Shown here: positions 36,001-42,601 of the stretch, in pieces | How the letters are laid out: every line of letters begins with the position of its first letter | Numbering within the stretch: position 1 is the first letter of the stretch | Source of the DNA: Agromyces agglutinans | GTDB lineage: Bacteria > Actinomycetota > Actinomycetes > Actinomycetales > Microbacteriaceae | DNA: 64,000 nucleotides | Direction: 5' to 3' | Assembly: GCF_009647605.1 (NCBI RefSeq) | Contig: NZ_WJIF01000002.1 | Span: 372,001-436,000, forward strand | Translations under genes and position numbers: made by a program | Notes under the pieces: model-generated | Databases searched by the model: none | Seen by the model: only the letters and a program-made list of their open reading frames with translations | What the model was told of the DNA's origin: nothing

Positions 36001-38191
36001 GATCGTGGTCGCGGCCGGCGGCGAAGAGCCGCAGGCGCTCGAGCTCACCGCGACGAACACCTTCGACTACGGCGATCTCGTCGTCGCGAAGGCGCTCGAC
36101 GGCAACCCCGCGCACGCCGAGGGCGTCACGTTCGAGATCCTCGTGACGTGCACCTTCGATCGCGGCGACGGCAACCCGCCGATCGTGGTCTACGACCAGG
36201 AGCCGGTCGAGCTCGAGGGCGGTGAGACGGCGACGCTGGGTGACATCCCGATCGGCTCCGAATGCTGGGCCGAGGAGCCCGACGGGCAGGGCGCCTGGGA
36301 GATCACGATCAGCGCGACCGAGGAGGAGCCGATCGTCGTCGACGACGGCGAGACGCCCGTGCCGATCACCGTGACGAACGACTTCCCCGACGCCGGTTTC
36401 ACGGTCGCCAAGTCCGTCGACAACGGCGGCGCGGTGAACCAGGACGGCACGCCGGTCGCCTACGACACGGTCTTCTCGTTCACCGCGGTCTGCACCTTCG
36501 AGGGTGAGACCGTGCTCGACGAGTCGTTCGAGCTGACCGACGGCGGCTCGCAATCGTACGACCAACTGCCCGCCGGCGCCGACTGCACGGTGACCGAGAC
36601 CGACCAGGGCGGGGCATCCACCTCGATGGTGCTCACGCAGGACGGCACCGAAACGGATCTCGGCGAGGCGACGACCGCCGAATTCACCCTGCTGCCCGAC
36701 GCGGAGGCGACGATCGTCACGAGCCTCGGCGTGACGAACGCCTTCACCGTGGGTTCCGTGGAGGTCACCAAGGAGGTCACGGGCACCGGCGCCGATGCGT
36801 GGGGCGGCACCTTCGGCGACTTCGAGGTGCGCATGGTCTGCACGCTCGAGGCCGCGGACCCCGACGTGGTCTTCGACGCCACGCACACGCTGACGAAGGA
36901 TGCCCCGGGCGACGTGTGGCTCGTCGAGAACCTGCCGACCGGGGCATCCTGCACCGTCACGGAGGATGACGACGCCGACGGCGGCGCGACCGAGTCGACC
37001 GTGACGCCCGAGCAGGTCACGGTGGGCGACGACGCGACCGGCGAACCGGTCGCCGTCACCGTCGAGAACGAGTTCCGCACCGGCGCGCTGAACGTGCTGA
37101 AGGAGGTCACCGGGCCGGGCGTCCCGGAGTTCTCGAACGGGCCGTTCATCTTCCAGGTGACCTGCACGTACGAGGATCAGACGGTCGTCGACCAGGAGCT
37201 CGTCGTGATCGGGGATGGAACGGAGGGGCCGTTCACGAGCGAGACGATCACGGGTATCCCCGTGAACGCGGTGTGCGTCGTGACCGAGACGTTCGACGCG
37301 AATGCCGACACGACGCCACCGCCGGTGACGGTCACGATCCCCGACCAGCAGCCGGAGGGGGTCGAGACAGTCAGGACCGCCGGGTTCGTGAACGAGTTCT
37401 CACTGGGCACCATCGAATTGACGAAGGAGGTCGACGGTGCCGGCGCCGACCAGCCCTGGGTGCAGGAGGCCGTCTTCACGGTGCAGGTCACGTGCCAGCT
37501 CGACGTGCAGGGCACCATCGTCACGATCTACGACGCCCCTGTCGAGGTCGGCGCCGGTGAGACCGTGACCGTGCTGCGGGAGGACGGGGATCCGCTCAAG
37601 CTGCCCTACCGCACCCACTGCTTCGGCGCGGAGATCGATGCGGCCGGCGCGACGTCGACGGCGATCGACTTCGACTCCTACGAGAACGCGGCGATCATCA
37701 CGGTCGAGGGCGAGCCGCAGCACCTCACGCTGACCGCGACGAACACGTTCGACGAGGGGGCGATCGAGGTCGCCAAGACGGTGAGCGGCGACACGGCACA
37801 GGCCGCGGGCAAGACCTTCACGATCGAGGTCACCTGCACGCTCGACCAGGGTGCGAACGGGGTCGGCGTCGTGCTCGACGGCGAGCCGGTCACGATCGCG
37901 GGCGGGCAGAGCGAGGTGATCGGGGAGCTGCCGCTCGGCGCCGAGTGCTGGGCGGCCGAACCGGACCTGAACGGTGCGGCGGCGGTCACGATCAGCGCGA
38001 CGGAGGCGACGCCCGTCGTCGTGGGCCTCGATGAGGACGTGACGATCACGGTCGACAACCGCTTCGACCCGCTCCCGGCGGCGACCGGTGTCGACCCCTG
38101 GGTCCCGGCGGCGATCGCCGGCGGCATCCTGCTGCTCGGCGGGGCGATCGTCCTCTTCGCCGTCCTGCGTCGTCGGCGCCGCTCCTCCTAG
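27083..38191 (+). CDS. Giant repeat-containing cell-surface protein (DUF5979/CnaB-like modules)
   Basis: A protein of 3702 residues, the largest gene here. A signal peptide (residues 1 to ~40, ending PAAAA) is followed by ~1900 residues of DUF11-like beta-rich domains, recognised by recurring EKTF/VTKAW/IVKSV starts and TNT/SNN ends. Residues 1983-3662 are fifteen DUF5979-type modules of ~105-120 residues, each with a Lys near its first strand (xxxKxV), two Cys, a central CxVTE and a final TNxF; they form three copies of a five-module set. The end (3663-3702) is LPAATG, a hydrophobic helix and RRRRRSS, a sorting-signal layout with an imperfect LPXTG. A wall-anchored fibrous adhesin or stalk is likely. 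Confidence 0.85.
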   Translation: MGWRGLTGGFSLRTIGRWTAAALAATLIGASALAGSMPAAAAPDDAEFTTFTKVVTPPDTSPYEADEQFSYTITMTCNSPIVDICTDAMVDDTLPAPLVFDPSVPNPVVVTGGGTGATAPTVTVDQGAGSFNVAFNEVGTAGTGLETGQQVTITVFVQVPADASADYDGEITNTANASSTNALPVEAPATVILDIPELLDSTVVKSVDDHVADGQTVPALPDQPVDYAIGGGNASNRSVDAIVVQDPADGVASPFDGYLDFTGITSITPPPGADQVQIEYLDDDGNWVVTYPTGPIPTDFTNIPDVPPDEVHGLRFTFTSSTGQIPPTPAGEEGTIGISSVTNDTVLDIPLDASETVPNTASSNVVVEDRSNIPETADGAVVISNTGPTVDVEKTFTDPVLLAGESTTATIDSMNGPRPVTEMVIEEPTPGSPDLAEQGLTFDGFGPVAWPQNATSATVTYTYADGVGEPVTTGEENTMPPPEADRDVVGFTVTFTGPILPNSTAELPFDVTAAPVEGQLDIVSTNFVTSTVTDETDQTGTDQDAADLTRQPVRVSTLIEKNIVQDEVWDIPGSPTDVTFLASVNDQGENASTVGADELIVSDPADPQPGDPPSEFWNTFDANQLTAGVPADANLTVEYWNGEEWVVLPGAELVEGPTTLNYTVPADLQDDVQGIRFVYTPKPGQTLPPGFQVAPSVQVVTRDEFRDGSGSVSDAAAAADPLVVANDASSTVTNPDDTTPEDNTATDGDQIDVNPFPGGDGVDLIEKTWLEENVNAFSDDLRTARVSWATEGVPFDSVAVTDDPTAGDDFSDLAASVFDAWDLAAIEAIDATVDPSMPYDRISTVELYSDTADAWVDVTADACGAADTTGTACDGAFPGYELDDAQRASTLAVRLTYVEGSNRGAGTGPAPGTGVAASYDFSRNLDLTFQLRQEKRSDGGPVVGSLHDETYNSGLNGVVTNTVNVAGEGPEPISQNASDDITILDTVINTSVTKAWDQDGLPIPPEAADQADYPLVRATLTARNETETNIETLRLADPAATPNPPTPPPGETTTYDYLNLYAIESISVPAEATVSTVELTRAGGTTTEHTIEEALALTPDELADVVGFAVTHTDPDRVAIQTQEQTSVLLAYQLREFLRDDPTVRPTLDDTVENFASSEASRPGGDPDLDEAYASDEDSFIFEPATYGVNAGKSISPASRYEDEPREGYTVTIGGQPTGNVRTTVFTITDDAPTFWNAFQFASFPVATLPENLGQVRVSALVGVEYAEDTGSLFASCNVAADLEPCWVVGDWQDVAGDNTVTPVLPGGVAAADVRGLRFEVRRDEAGSNWEQPRNPIVSFSFLADRLENLRVGPNGEIDSYPVPSTLPGLQTAPGETVQGTTTDVVDVLGVGSWETPGGATWQATADATDTTQLLHRPNAIRVTKSPGNGSGGATAQQFPPDSEIPYVMTVTNSGEWAMTGLELTDQIATDATGSYLVPVPGADPVFEFALTDAGGNALPTDGFTGELDTTTGVVTITVPDGFVFNPGDVLAISAHLQFRAGLAPGTPVANTIAATSDRDFETCEHTSNNVEIADTENVAECAADTTVTPAAAAPISIVKSVKGTGAGVPGVDPSDPNYNDLGVLNTAANPTAAACSTPNAGGGFYVNQCVPITRPGGVETWRISFTNRGNVPADRIAGIDVLPAVGDTGVVVGSQRGSEWAPVFIGNVVIPPAGTATAYYMTSVPNQACNATDIQYSTLGQPVPDSDPCFADVSSRQWIEYDATTPLEELATARALKLVFSYPAGGGLPPGATGAVTFDTRTPAIVPDAYDDGLPIAWNTVAAGSRATFQGEGIYQGPVEPVRAGVAVPTGEVQLQKQQVAPDSWTFPLPDSYEFDVQCESLEEPVDLVDTAGDEVSPIEVPADGSLVAVGTGTNLPLFSACTVSELFAQGSTVTYDPEGTGDRSGEVIATRDLTGRTDIHHPFPPDPVEEVTLQVTNTYQIGGFSISKEVERSTAVDQDGNAIAFDPEFTFEASCIWLGEEIIPEAERTFTLGEGDSQDFAPLPVGADCTVTETDAAGATTTEVVVTEDGVEGEPIAGPAEFTILPDEEDGTHLTALAVTNTYTVGGHSITKDVTGAGAEDWAPDEFTVRLVCEWDQATTNPVYDDTFTITDGQTITVENLPTGASCTVTEPDDGGATGEPVITPAQPVVIGVDGAEGDPVAVTVTNDFRVGGFQVEKTVVGPGVGFSESVDFVFTYVCTYEGVTVGEGTLTITGDGTAGPLLSETVTGLPVDSECVVTETDSGGADATPEPVTVTIPDEVDGVAQVEAAEFENRFSAGTIAVTKELDGTAAEVPEIVEATYTVHVTCTLTADGEPLFEGDVQVTGGQTVTVIDPATGEPLLLPLGTHCWGDETDDAGATESSVDFDSFENAVIVIASGGDDPEALEITATNTFDFSEISIAKALDGNPAHAEGVTFEILVTCTLDRGDGNPPIVIYDQEPVELQGGETATLGDIPIGSECWAEEPDGQGAYEIEIDATEEEPIVVDGGEAPITITVTNVFPDAGFTVTKEVDAGGAVNQDGTPIAYDTVFSFTATCEFQGETVLDESFELTDGGTQTFGGLPAGADCTVTETDQGGASTSMVITQDGTETDLGETTAAEFTLLPDAEATIVTSLAVTNAYTVGAIAITKNVTGSGADAWAPDSFEVNVVCTLEAADPDTVYDGVLTIAAGATVTVENLPTGASCTVTEPDDGGATGDPVITPEQPVVIGVDGEAGDPVAVTVTNDFRTGGFEVEKSFVGPGVTFTEGVDFVFTYVCTYEGATVGEGTLTVVGDGTTGPLESDPVTGLPVGSECVVTETDDGGADATPEPVTVPITDEVNGEPQVVVAPFENPFSAGTIAVSKVVDGEAAEDPEISGATFTVHVTCALTADGEPLFEGDVQVTGGATVTVIDPATGEPLLLPLGTHCWGVETDDAGATESSVDFDSFENAVIVVAAGGEEPQALELTATNTFDYGDLVVAKALDGNPAHAEGVTFEILVTCTFDRGDGNPPIVVYDQEPVELEGGETATLGDIPIGSECWAEEPDGQGAWEITISATEEEPIVVDDGETPVPITVTNDFPDAGFTVAKSVDNGGAVNQDGTPVAYDTVFSFTAVCTFEGETVLDESFELTDGGSQSYDQLPAGADCTVTETDQGGASTSMVLTQDGTETDLGEATTAEFTLLPDAEATIVTSLGVTNAFTVGSVEVTKEVTGTGADAWGGTFGDFEVRMVCTLEAADPDVVFDATHTLTKDAPGDVWLVENLPTGASCTVTEDDDADGGATESTVTPEQVTVGDDATGEPVAVTVENEFRTGALNVLKEVTGPGVPEFSNGPFIFQVTCTYEDQTVVDQELVVIGDGTEGPFTSETITGIPVNAVCVVTETFDANADTTPPPVTVTIPDQQPEGVETVRTAGFVNEFSLGTIELTKEVDGAGADQPWVQEAVFTVQVTCQLDVQGTIVTIYDAPVEVGAGETVTVLREDGDPLKLPYRTHCFGAEIDAAGATSTAIDFDSYENAAIITVEGEPQHLTLTATNTFDEGAIEVAKTVSGDTAQAAGKTFTIEVTCTLDQGANGVGVVLDGEPVTIAGGQSEVIGELPLGAECWAAEPDLNGAAAVTISATEATPVVVGLDEDVTITVDNRFDPLPAATGVDPWVPAAIAGGILLLGGAIVLFAVLRRRRRSS
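33029..34714 (+). repeat. Super-repeat copy 1 (modules A-B-C-D-E)
   Basis: Codes for residues 1983-2544 (562 residues). Module starts read IGGFSISKEV (A), VGGHSITKDV (B), VGGFQVEKTV (C), AGTIAVTKEL (D) and FSEISIAKAL (E). This copy is closer to copy 2 than to copy 3 in B to E, for example NPAHAEG in E and LLLPLGTHCWG in D. Confidence 0.9.
34715..36388 (+). repeat. Super-repeat copy 2 (modules A-B-C-D-E)
   Basis: Codes for residues 2545-3102 (558 residues) in the same module order: DAGFTVTKEV, VGAIAITKNV, TGGFEVEKSF, AGTIAVSKVV, YGDLVVAKAL. Module D keeps LFEGDVQVTGG and PATGEPLLLPLG unchanged from copy 1. Confidence 0.9.
36389..38068 (+). repeat. Super-repeat copy 3 (modules A-B-C-D-E)
   Basis: Codes for residues 3103-3662 (560 residues): DAGFTVAKSV, VGSVEVTKEV, TGALNVLKEV, LGTIELTKEV, EGAIEVAKTV. 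Module A is nearly the same as in copy 2, but B to E are the most diverged of the three, as expected for a membrane-proximal end copy. Confidence 0.9.
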
Positions 38192-38216
38192 CACGGCGGC
38201 CAGGGGTCCTTCGAAC

Positions 38217-38256
38217 ACGACGAGGGGCGGATGCCGAAGCATCCGCCCCTCGTCGT
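38217..38256. terminator. Bidirectional terminator with inverted GGATGC pair
   Basis: Perfect 18-bp arms with a CGAA loop, 26 bp after the surface-protein stop and 21 bp from the end of the convergent small gene. The apex is GGCGGATGC CGAA GCATCCGCC. Confidence 0.8.
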
Positions 38257-38276
38257 CTCGCAGGTGTGCGCCGGCG

Positions 38277-38495
38277 CTACTGGTTGCCGACCGACTTGTC
38301 GATGTTGGCCCGCACGTCGTCGACCTTGGCGTCGTGCTCGTCGGGCGTGATCTTCTTCACGGCCTCGCCGATGCCGTCGAGGAGCTTGTCGCTGATGTCC
38401 TCGGCCTGCTCGCTCTTCAGCACGTCCTGGATCTTGTCCTTGTTCTGCTCGATGAAATCGCCCGCCTGCTTGGCGAGATCGTCCATGCCAGCCAT
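38277..38495 (-). CDS. Small Rv0909/MT0933-like antitoxin-family protein
   Basis: A soluble helical protein of 72 residues, rich in Lys, Asp and Glu (DDLAKQAGDFIEQNKDKIQD, ending DVRANIDKSVGNQ). The spacing of amphipathic helices resembles the MT0933 antitoxin-like family and CsbD-like stress proteins. The ATG at 38495 follows GAGGAAAGG; ATG 38486 is an alternative. There is no toxin gene next to it, so a toxin-antitoxin role is not supported by context. Confidence 0.5.
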   Translation of the reverse strand: MAGMDDLAKQAGDFIEQNKDKIQDVLKSEQAEDISDKLLDGIGEAVKKITPDEHDAKVDDVRANIDKSVGNQ

Positions 38496-38562
38496 GCCCC
38501 CCAGCCTTTCCTCGGATGTCGGCGGCACGCGCCGCCCGTTGTCATCGTGGCAGACTCGATCG

Positions 38563-39198
38563 GTGACCGCCACCCGCCCTGAGACCACCGAACTCGCCGG
38601 CCGCCACGTCGTGCTGACCCCGCTCGCCGACGCAGACCTGCCCGAGCTGTACGACGCGATCTGCCGCCCCGAGGTGTTCGCCGGCGGCTACGGCGGCGGG
38701 CCGGCGGGCCTGCCCGAATCGCTCGCGGCGTTCGAGCGCTTCGCCGCCGGGTACTACCCCCGGGGCGAGCAGGCGCTGCCCTGGGTCATCCGTCTCGCGA
38801 GCGGTCCCGACGCCGGTCGATTGGTGGGCACCTCGACGCTCGGCGACCTCGACGTGGTCAACGAGGGCGCCCACATCGGCTGGACCGCGTACGATCCGCA
38901 CGTGTGGGGCACGGTCGTGAACCCCGAGGTGAAACTGCTGTTGCTCGGGCTCGCGTTCGACCACGGGTTCGCGCGCGTCAAGATCCAGGCGGATGCCGCG
39001 AACTCGCGGTCGCGCGCGGCGATCCTGCGCCTCGGCGCGACCTTCGAGGGCGTGCTCAGGCACGCCATGCGCCGGGCCGACGGCAGTTGGCGCGACACGG
39101 CCGTCTACTCGGTGCTCGTCGAGGAGTGGCCCGAGGTGCGGGCGGGGCTCGAGGCGCGGATCGACGCGTGGGGCGACCGGGCCGTGCAGGTCGGGTAG
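38563..39198 (+). CDS. GNAT-family N-acetyltransferase
   Basis: A soluble acetyltransferase of 211 residues, RimJ/RimL-like. It begins with RHVVLTPLADADLPELY, has the acetyl-CoA region HIGWTAYDPHVWGTVVNPE and the helix FARVKIQADAANSRSRAAILRLG, and ends with a typical DTAVYSVLVEEWPEV. The usual tight R/Q-x-x-G-x-G/A motif is modified (GTVVNPEV), common in this subgroup. The GTG at 38563 is used. The substrate is unknown. It converges on the TauE/SafE gene. Confidence 0.8.
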   Translation: MTATRPETTELAGRHVVLTPLADADLPELYDAICRPEVFAGGYGGGPAGLPESLAAFERFAAGYYPRGEQALPWVIRLASGPDAGRLVGTSTLGDLDVVNEGAHIGWTAYDPHVWGTVVNPEVKLLLLGLAFDHGFARVKIQADAANSRSRAAILRLGATFEGVLRHAMRRADGSWRDTAVYSVLVEEWPEVRAGLEARIDAWGDRAVQVG

Positions 39199-39210
39199 AG
39201 CCGGCCGCGG

Positions 39211-39951
39211 TCAGCCCCAGAGTTCGAGGGCCCCGTCGAGGAGGGCCACGGCGCCGCCGAGGTAGGCGATCACGATCACGGCGATGCGAGCCGCGTGGTG
39301 CGGGATGCGTCGATGCAGGAGCTCGGCGAGGCCGAGGCCCGCGAGCAGCGCGACGAGGATCCACGGCCAGGCGCCCGGCCCGAGGTCGGGGATCACCCAG
39401 CCGGTCTGCCCGAGCTTGAGGCCCAGGGATGCCGCGCCGATCACGACGAAGTAGGGTTGCGCGGTCGCGGCGAAGCCGGCCTGCGACCATCTCGTCGCCA
39501 CGGCGTAGACGCTGAGCGCGGGGCCGCCGACGCCCGCCGCGGCGTTCATGATCCCGGATGCCCCGCCGGCGATGACGGCCGGCGGCCAGCCGTGGGCGGT
39601 GTGCTCGGCGCGCGTCACGAGGAGCGTCGTGGTGAGCGCGGCGATCACGAGCGCGCCGATCACGACCTGCAGGGGCGCTCCGGGCACGGACGCGGCGATG
39701 AACGCCCCGACCGCGGTGCCTCCGACCGCCGGGACGACGAGCAGCGCGAATCGTCGCCACTCGACGTGCCGCCAGACCCTCGGCAGGATGATGATCGAGG
39801 AGACGACCGCGCACAGGTTGACGACGATCACGCCGTCGAACGGGCCGAGCAGCAGCACGAGCGCGGGGGAGGCGACCAGGGCGAAGCCCATGCCCGTGAC
39901 CCGCTGCGCGAACGCGCCGACGAGCACGGAGACGGCGACGGCGAGGAGCAC
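39211..39951 (-). CDS. TauE/SafE-family (DUF81) membrane exporter
   Basis: A membrane protein of 246 residues with 7-8 helices in two similar halves. FAQRVTGMGFALVASPALV and GGASGIMNAAAGVGGPALSVY are the paired repeats of the TauE/SafE family, which moves sulfite, sulfoacetate or other small anions. Its GTG start lies 9 bp after the symporter gene on the same strand, so it is probably last in the LytS/LytTR operon. The anion is unknown. Confidence 0.85.
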   Translation of the reverse strand: MLLAVAVSVLVGAFAQRVTGMGFALVASPALVLLLGPFDGVIVVNLCAVVSSIIILPRVWRHVEWRRFALLVVPAVGGTAVGAFIAASVPGAPLQVVIGALVIAALTTTLLVTRAEHTAHGWPPAVIAGGASGIMNAAAGVGGPALSVYAVATRWSQAGFAATAQPYFVVIGAASLGLKLGQTGWVIPDLGPGAWPWILVALLAGLGLAELLHRRIPHHAARIAVIVIAYLGGAVALLDGALELWG

Positions 39952-39960
39952 CCCGGGAGT

Positions 39961-41445
39961 CTACGCGTCGGTCGCGCGCCGGAGGTCCTCGGGCGCGTGC
40001 AGCCGCCGCAGGAACGCATCGGTGCTGCGGGGCACGCCGCGGCGGTCGCCCTTCGAGACGAGCACCGTGACCGCGACGGCGATCGGCACCGTCCAGGCGG
40101 CGGGCTGCTCGAGCGCCGCACGGATCGCCGGCAGTGCGGCGCCGAGGGCACCGCCGCCGAGGATCGCGGCCCCCGACAGCACGGCGCCGGTGGCCATGCC
40201 CGCGATCGCACCCCTGGCCGTGAGGCCGCGCCACCAGATGCCGAGCAGGAGCACGGGGCACAGCGTCGACGCGGTGAAGGCGAACACGAGCCCGACGCTC
40301 CCGGCGAGGCCCGCCGAGTCGGTCGCGAGCGCCACCGCGAGCGGCACCAACGACGAGACGAGCGCGGCCGCCCGGAACCCGCGGACGCTGCCGCCGAGCA
40401 GGTCCTGGCTGATCACGCCCGCGAGCGAGACCACGAGCCCCGACGACGTCGAGAGGAACGCCGCGAACGCGCCCGCGATGACCAGGGCCGTCAGCAGTTG
40501 GCCGATCGGGCCTGGCACCAGGCGATCGGGCAGCACGAGGATCAGCGCGTCGGCCTCGCCGGGCACCGCGAGGTCGGGTGCGAACGCGCGCCCCATGAGC
40601 CCGAACACGGTGGGGAACAGGTAGAACACCGAGAGCAGCCCGAGCACGATCACCGTCGTCCGGCGCGCGGCCGGACCGTCGGGATTCGTGTAGAAGCGCA
40701 CGAGCACGTGCGGCAGTCCGAGCGTGCCGAGCAGGAGCGCGACCATGAGCGACACCGTGCGGTACCAGTCGAGTGCGCCGGGCCCGGCCGAGGCGGGGAA
40801 CGCCTCGGCCGCGACCAGCTCGGGCGAGACGGAGCCGCCGCCGATCAAGAGCAGCAGCGCGACCGCGGGCACCGCCAGCGCCGTCAGCTTCAGCCAGAAC
40901 TGGAACGCCTGCACGAAGGTGATCGAACGCATGCCACCGGCGGCCACGACGCCCGCGACGATGACGGCGACCGCGACGGACCCGACCCACGACGGGAGCC
41001 CGGTCGTGATGCGCACCGTGAGGGCGGCGCCCTGCAGCTGCGGCACGATGTAGAACCAGCCGATGACGATCACGAGCACGCTCGTGACGCGTCGCGCGGC
41101 GACCGAGTCGAGTCGCGCCTCGGTGAAGTCGGGGATCGTGTACGCCCCCGACCGGCGCAGCGGGGCGGCCACGAACAGGAGCAGCATGAGGTAGCCCGCG
41201 GCGTAGCCGATCGGGAACCAGACACCGCCGATGCCGGTGAGCAGGATGAGGCCCGCGACACCCAGGAACGAGGCCGCCGAGAGGTACTCGCCGCCGATCG
41301 CCGAGGCGTTCCACCAGGGCCGCACGGTGCGGCTCGCGACGTAGAAGTCGCCCGTCGTGCGCGAGACGCGCAGTCCGTAGAAGCCGATGAACACGGTCAC
41401 CGCGGCGACCGCGAGGATCGCGGCATAGCCGATGGCCGCGTTCAC
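39961..41445 (-). CDS. Sodium:solute symporter (SSS family)
   Basis: Secondary transporter of 494 residues with ~13 helices, similar in layout to acetate/pyruvate permeases: VRPWWNASAIGGEYLSAASF in the first helices, LGTLGLPHVLVRFYTNP, and STSSGLVVSLAGVISQDL. GTG 41445 overlaps the stop of the small membrane gene (GTGA). It resembles the ActP encoded 3 kb away but is not a recent copy. A short carboxylate is the likely substrate; the LytS-type sensor upstream may measure the same compound. Confidence 0.85.
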   Translation of the reverse strand: MNAAIGYAAILAVAAVTVFIGFYGLRVSRTTGDFYVASRTVRPWWNASAIGGEYLSAASFLGVAGLILLTGIGGVWFPIGYAAGYLMLLLFVAAPLRRSGAYTIPDFTEARLDSVAARRVTSVLVIVIGWFYIVPQLQGAALTVRITTGLPSWVGSVAVAVIVAGVVAAGGMRSITFVQAFQFWLKLTALAVPAVALLLLIGGGSVSPELVAAEAFPASAGPGALDWYRTVSLMVALLLGTLGLPHVLVRFYTNPDGPAARRTTVIVLGLLSVFYLFPTVFGLMGRAFAPDLAVPGEADALILVLPDRLVPGPIGQLLTALVIAGAFAAFLSTSSGLVVSLAGVISQDLLGGSVRGFRAAALVSSLVPLAVALATDSAGLAGSVGLVFAFTASTLCPVLLLGIWWRGLTARGAIAGMATGAVLSGAAILGGGALGAALPAIRAALEQPAAWTVPIAVAVTVLVSKGDRRGVPRSTDAFLRRLHAPEDLRRATDA

Positions 41446-41864
41446 GAGCCCTCCACGAGCGAGCGGTACCTGGCCTCGTTGCGGCTCGCCGCGCGCACGT
41501 AGAGCCCGCCGATCGTGAGCCCGAGCGGGTAGATGCCGAAGCCGATCAGCAGCCACGACACCGGCACCCCGGCGACGAACGCCTCGTCGAGCGCCGGCGT
41601 CAGCACGATGGCGGCCACGAACAACGTCGTGGCGAACACGAACCCGGCGGCGCAGACGAGGCCCAGCCGCAGCTGCGAGCGGATCAGCGAGCGCAGGTAG
41701 ACCGCCTGCACGTCGCTCGACGCGGGCCTCGCGCCCGCTCGGGCGACGGATGCCGCACCCGGGCGCGGCGCCGTGACGCGCACGCGCGCGGGCGGGGCAT
41801 CCGTGTCCGACGTCGGCACCGCGGCATCCGGGTCACCCGGGTTCGGGGCATCCGCGTCGGTCAC
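41442..41864 (-). CDS. Small two-helix membrane protein (symporter-associated)
   Basis: A protein of 140 residues. The first ~60 are disordered (Asp/Ala/Pro-rich). Two helices follow (LGLVCAAGFVFATTLFVAAI and VSWLLIGFGIYPLGLTIGGL), ending with YVRAASRNEARYRSL. The topology matches DUF485/YjcH-type partners of SSS permeases, although sequence similarity is weak. It overlaps both neighbours by GTGA, which supports a role as accessory subunit of the adjacent symporter. Confidence 0.65.
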   Translation of the reverse strand: MTDADAPNPGDPDAAVPTSDTDAPPARVRVTAPRPGAASVARAGARPASSDVQAVYLRSLIRSQLRLGLVCAAGFVFATTLFVAAIVLTPALDEAFVAGVPVSWLLIGFGIYPLGLTIGGLYVRAASRNEARYRSLVEGS

Positions 41865-42601
41865 GGCCGCGCTCGCAGCGTCGTCGACTCGAGCCGCTCG
41901 CGCAGGCCGGGAAGCAGTCGCCGGCTCACCGGCAGCTCGGCGCCGCCGACCGTGACGCTCGCGTGGTCGCCGCCGAGCCGGACCCGCGTCACGTGGCCGA
42001 GGGCGATCAGGTACGACCGGTGGATGCGCACGAAGCCGGCGTCGGCCCACTGCCGTTCGAGGTCGGCCATCGGCACGCGCACGAGGTAGCTCGCCTCCTC
42101 GGTGTGCAGCCGGGCGTAGTCGCCCTGCGCCTGCACGTAGCGCACGTCGTCACGGCGGATCATCCGCGTCGTGCCGCCGAGCGTGACGGCGATCACCTCG
42201 GGCTGACGAGGCGCCGCGGGTGCGGCCGTCGACGCGCTCTTCAGGCTCTCGACGATGCGGCCCACCGAGCGCTCGAGCCGAGCGGTGCGCACGGGCTTCA
42301 GCAGGTAGTCGACGGCGGCGAGGTCGAAGGCCTCGAGCGCGCCCTCCTCGTCGGCCGTCACGAACACGAGCGCCGGCGTGCGCTCGAACCGCTGCAACGC
42401 CCGAGCGAGGTCGAAGCCGCTGAGGCCCGGCATGTGGATGTCGAGGAACGCGGCGTCGACCGGCTCGCGCGTGAGCAGCCGGATCGCCTCCGAGCCCGAG
42501 TTCGCGACGTGGATGACGCCGACGCGCGGGTCCTGGCGCAGCAGGAACGCGAGCTCGTCGACCGCGGGCTGCTCGTCGTCGGCGATGAGCACGGAGATCA
42601 C
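41861..42601 (-). CDS. LytTR-type response regulator
   Basis: A DNA-binding response regulator of 246 residues. The receiver domain (1 to ~118) has the acidic pocket IADDEQPAVDE, the phospho-acceptor Asp in AAFLDIHMPG, and Lys in DYLLKPV. The C-terminal LytTR domain (~140-240) shows GTTRMIRRDDVRYVQAQGDY and IHRSYLIAL. GTG 42601 overlaps the kinase stop. Members of this family act on nutrient transporter genes in response to carboxylates such as pyruvate. Direct repeats fitting LytTR sites lie upstream of the kinase gene. Confidence 0.92.
   Translation of the reverse strand: MISVLIADDEQPAVDELAFLLRQDPRVGVIHVANSGSEAIRLLTREPVDAAFLDIHMPGLSGFDLARALQRFERTPALVFVTADEEGALEAFDLAAVDYLLKPVRTARLERSVGRIVESLKSASTAAPAAPRQPEVIAVTLGGTTRMIRRDDVRYVQAQGDYARLHTEEASYLVRVPMADLERQWADAGFVRIHRSYLIALGHVTRVRLGGDHASVTVGGAELPVSRRLLPGLRERLESTTLRARP

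Noticed and set aside
30563-36886. A 2107-codon open frame on the minus strand opposite the giant surface gene
   Set aside because: Its product is rich in Arg, His and Asp with no domain pattern and only mirrors the repeat structure of the plus strand; it arises from the regular GTC/GAC codon use of the real gene.
33029-38068. Possible CRISPR or short-repeat array
   Set aside because: The periodicity is ~320-360 bp modules in a continuous reading frame with diverged copies, not short identical repeats with unique spacers.
38277-38495. Type II toxin-antitoxin locus
   Set aside because: Only an antitoxin-like small protein is present; both neighbours (GNAT enzyme, surface protein) are separate units on the other strand.
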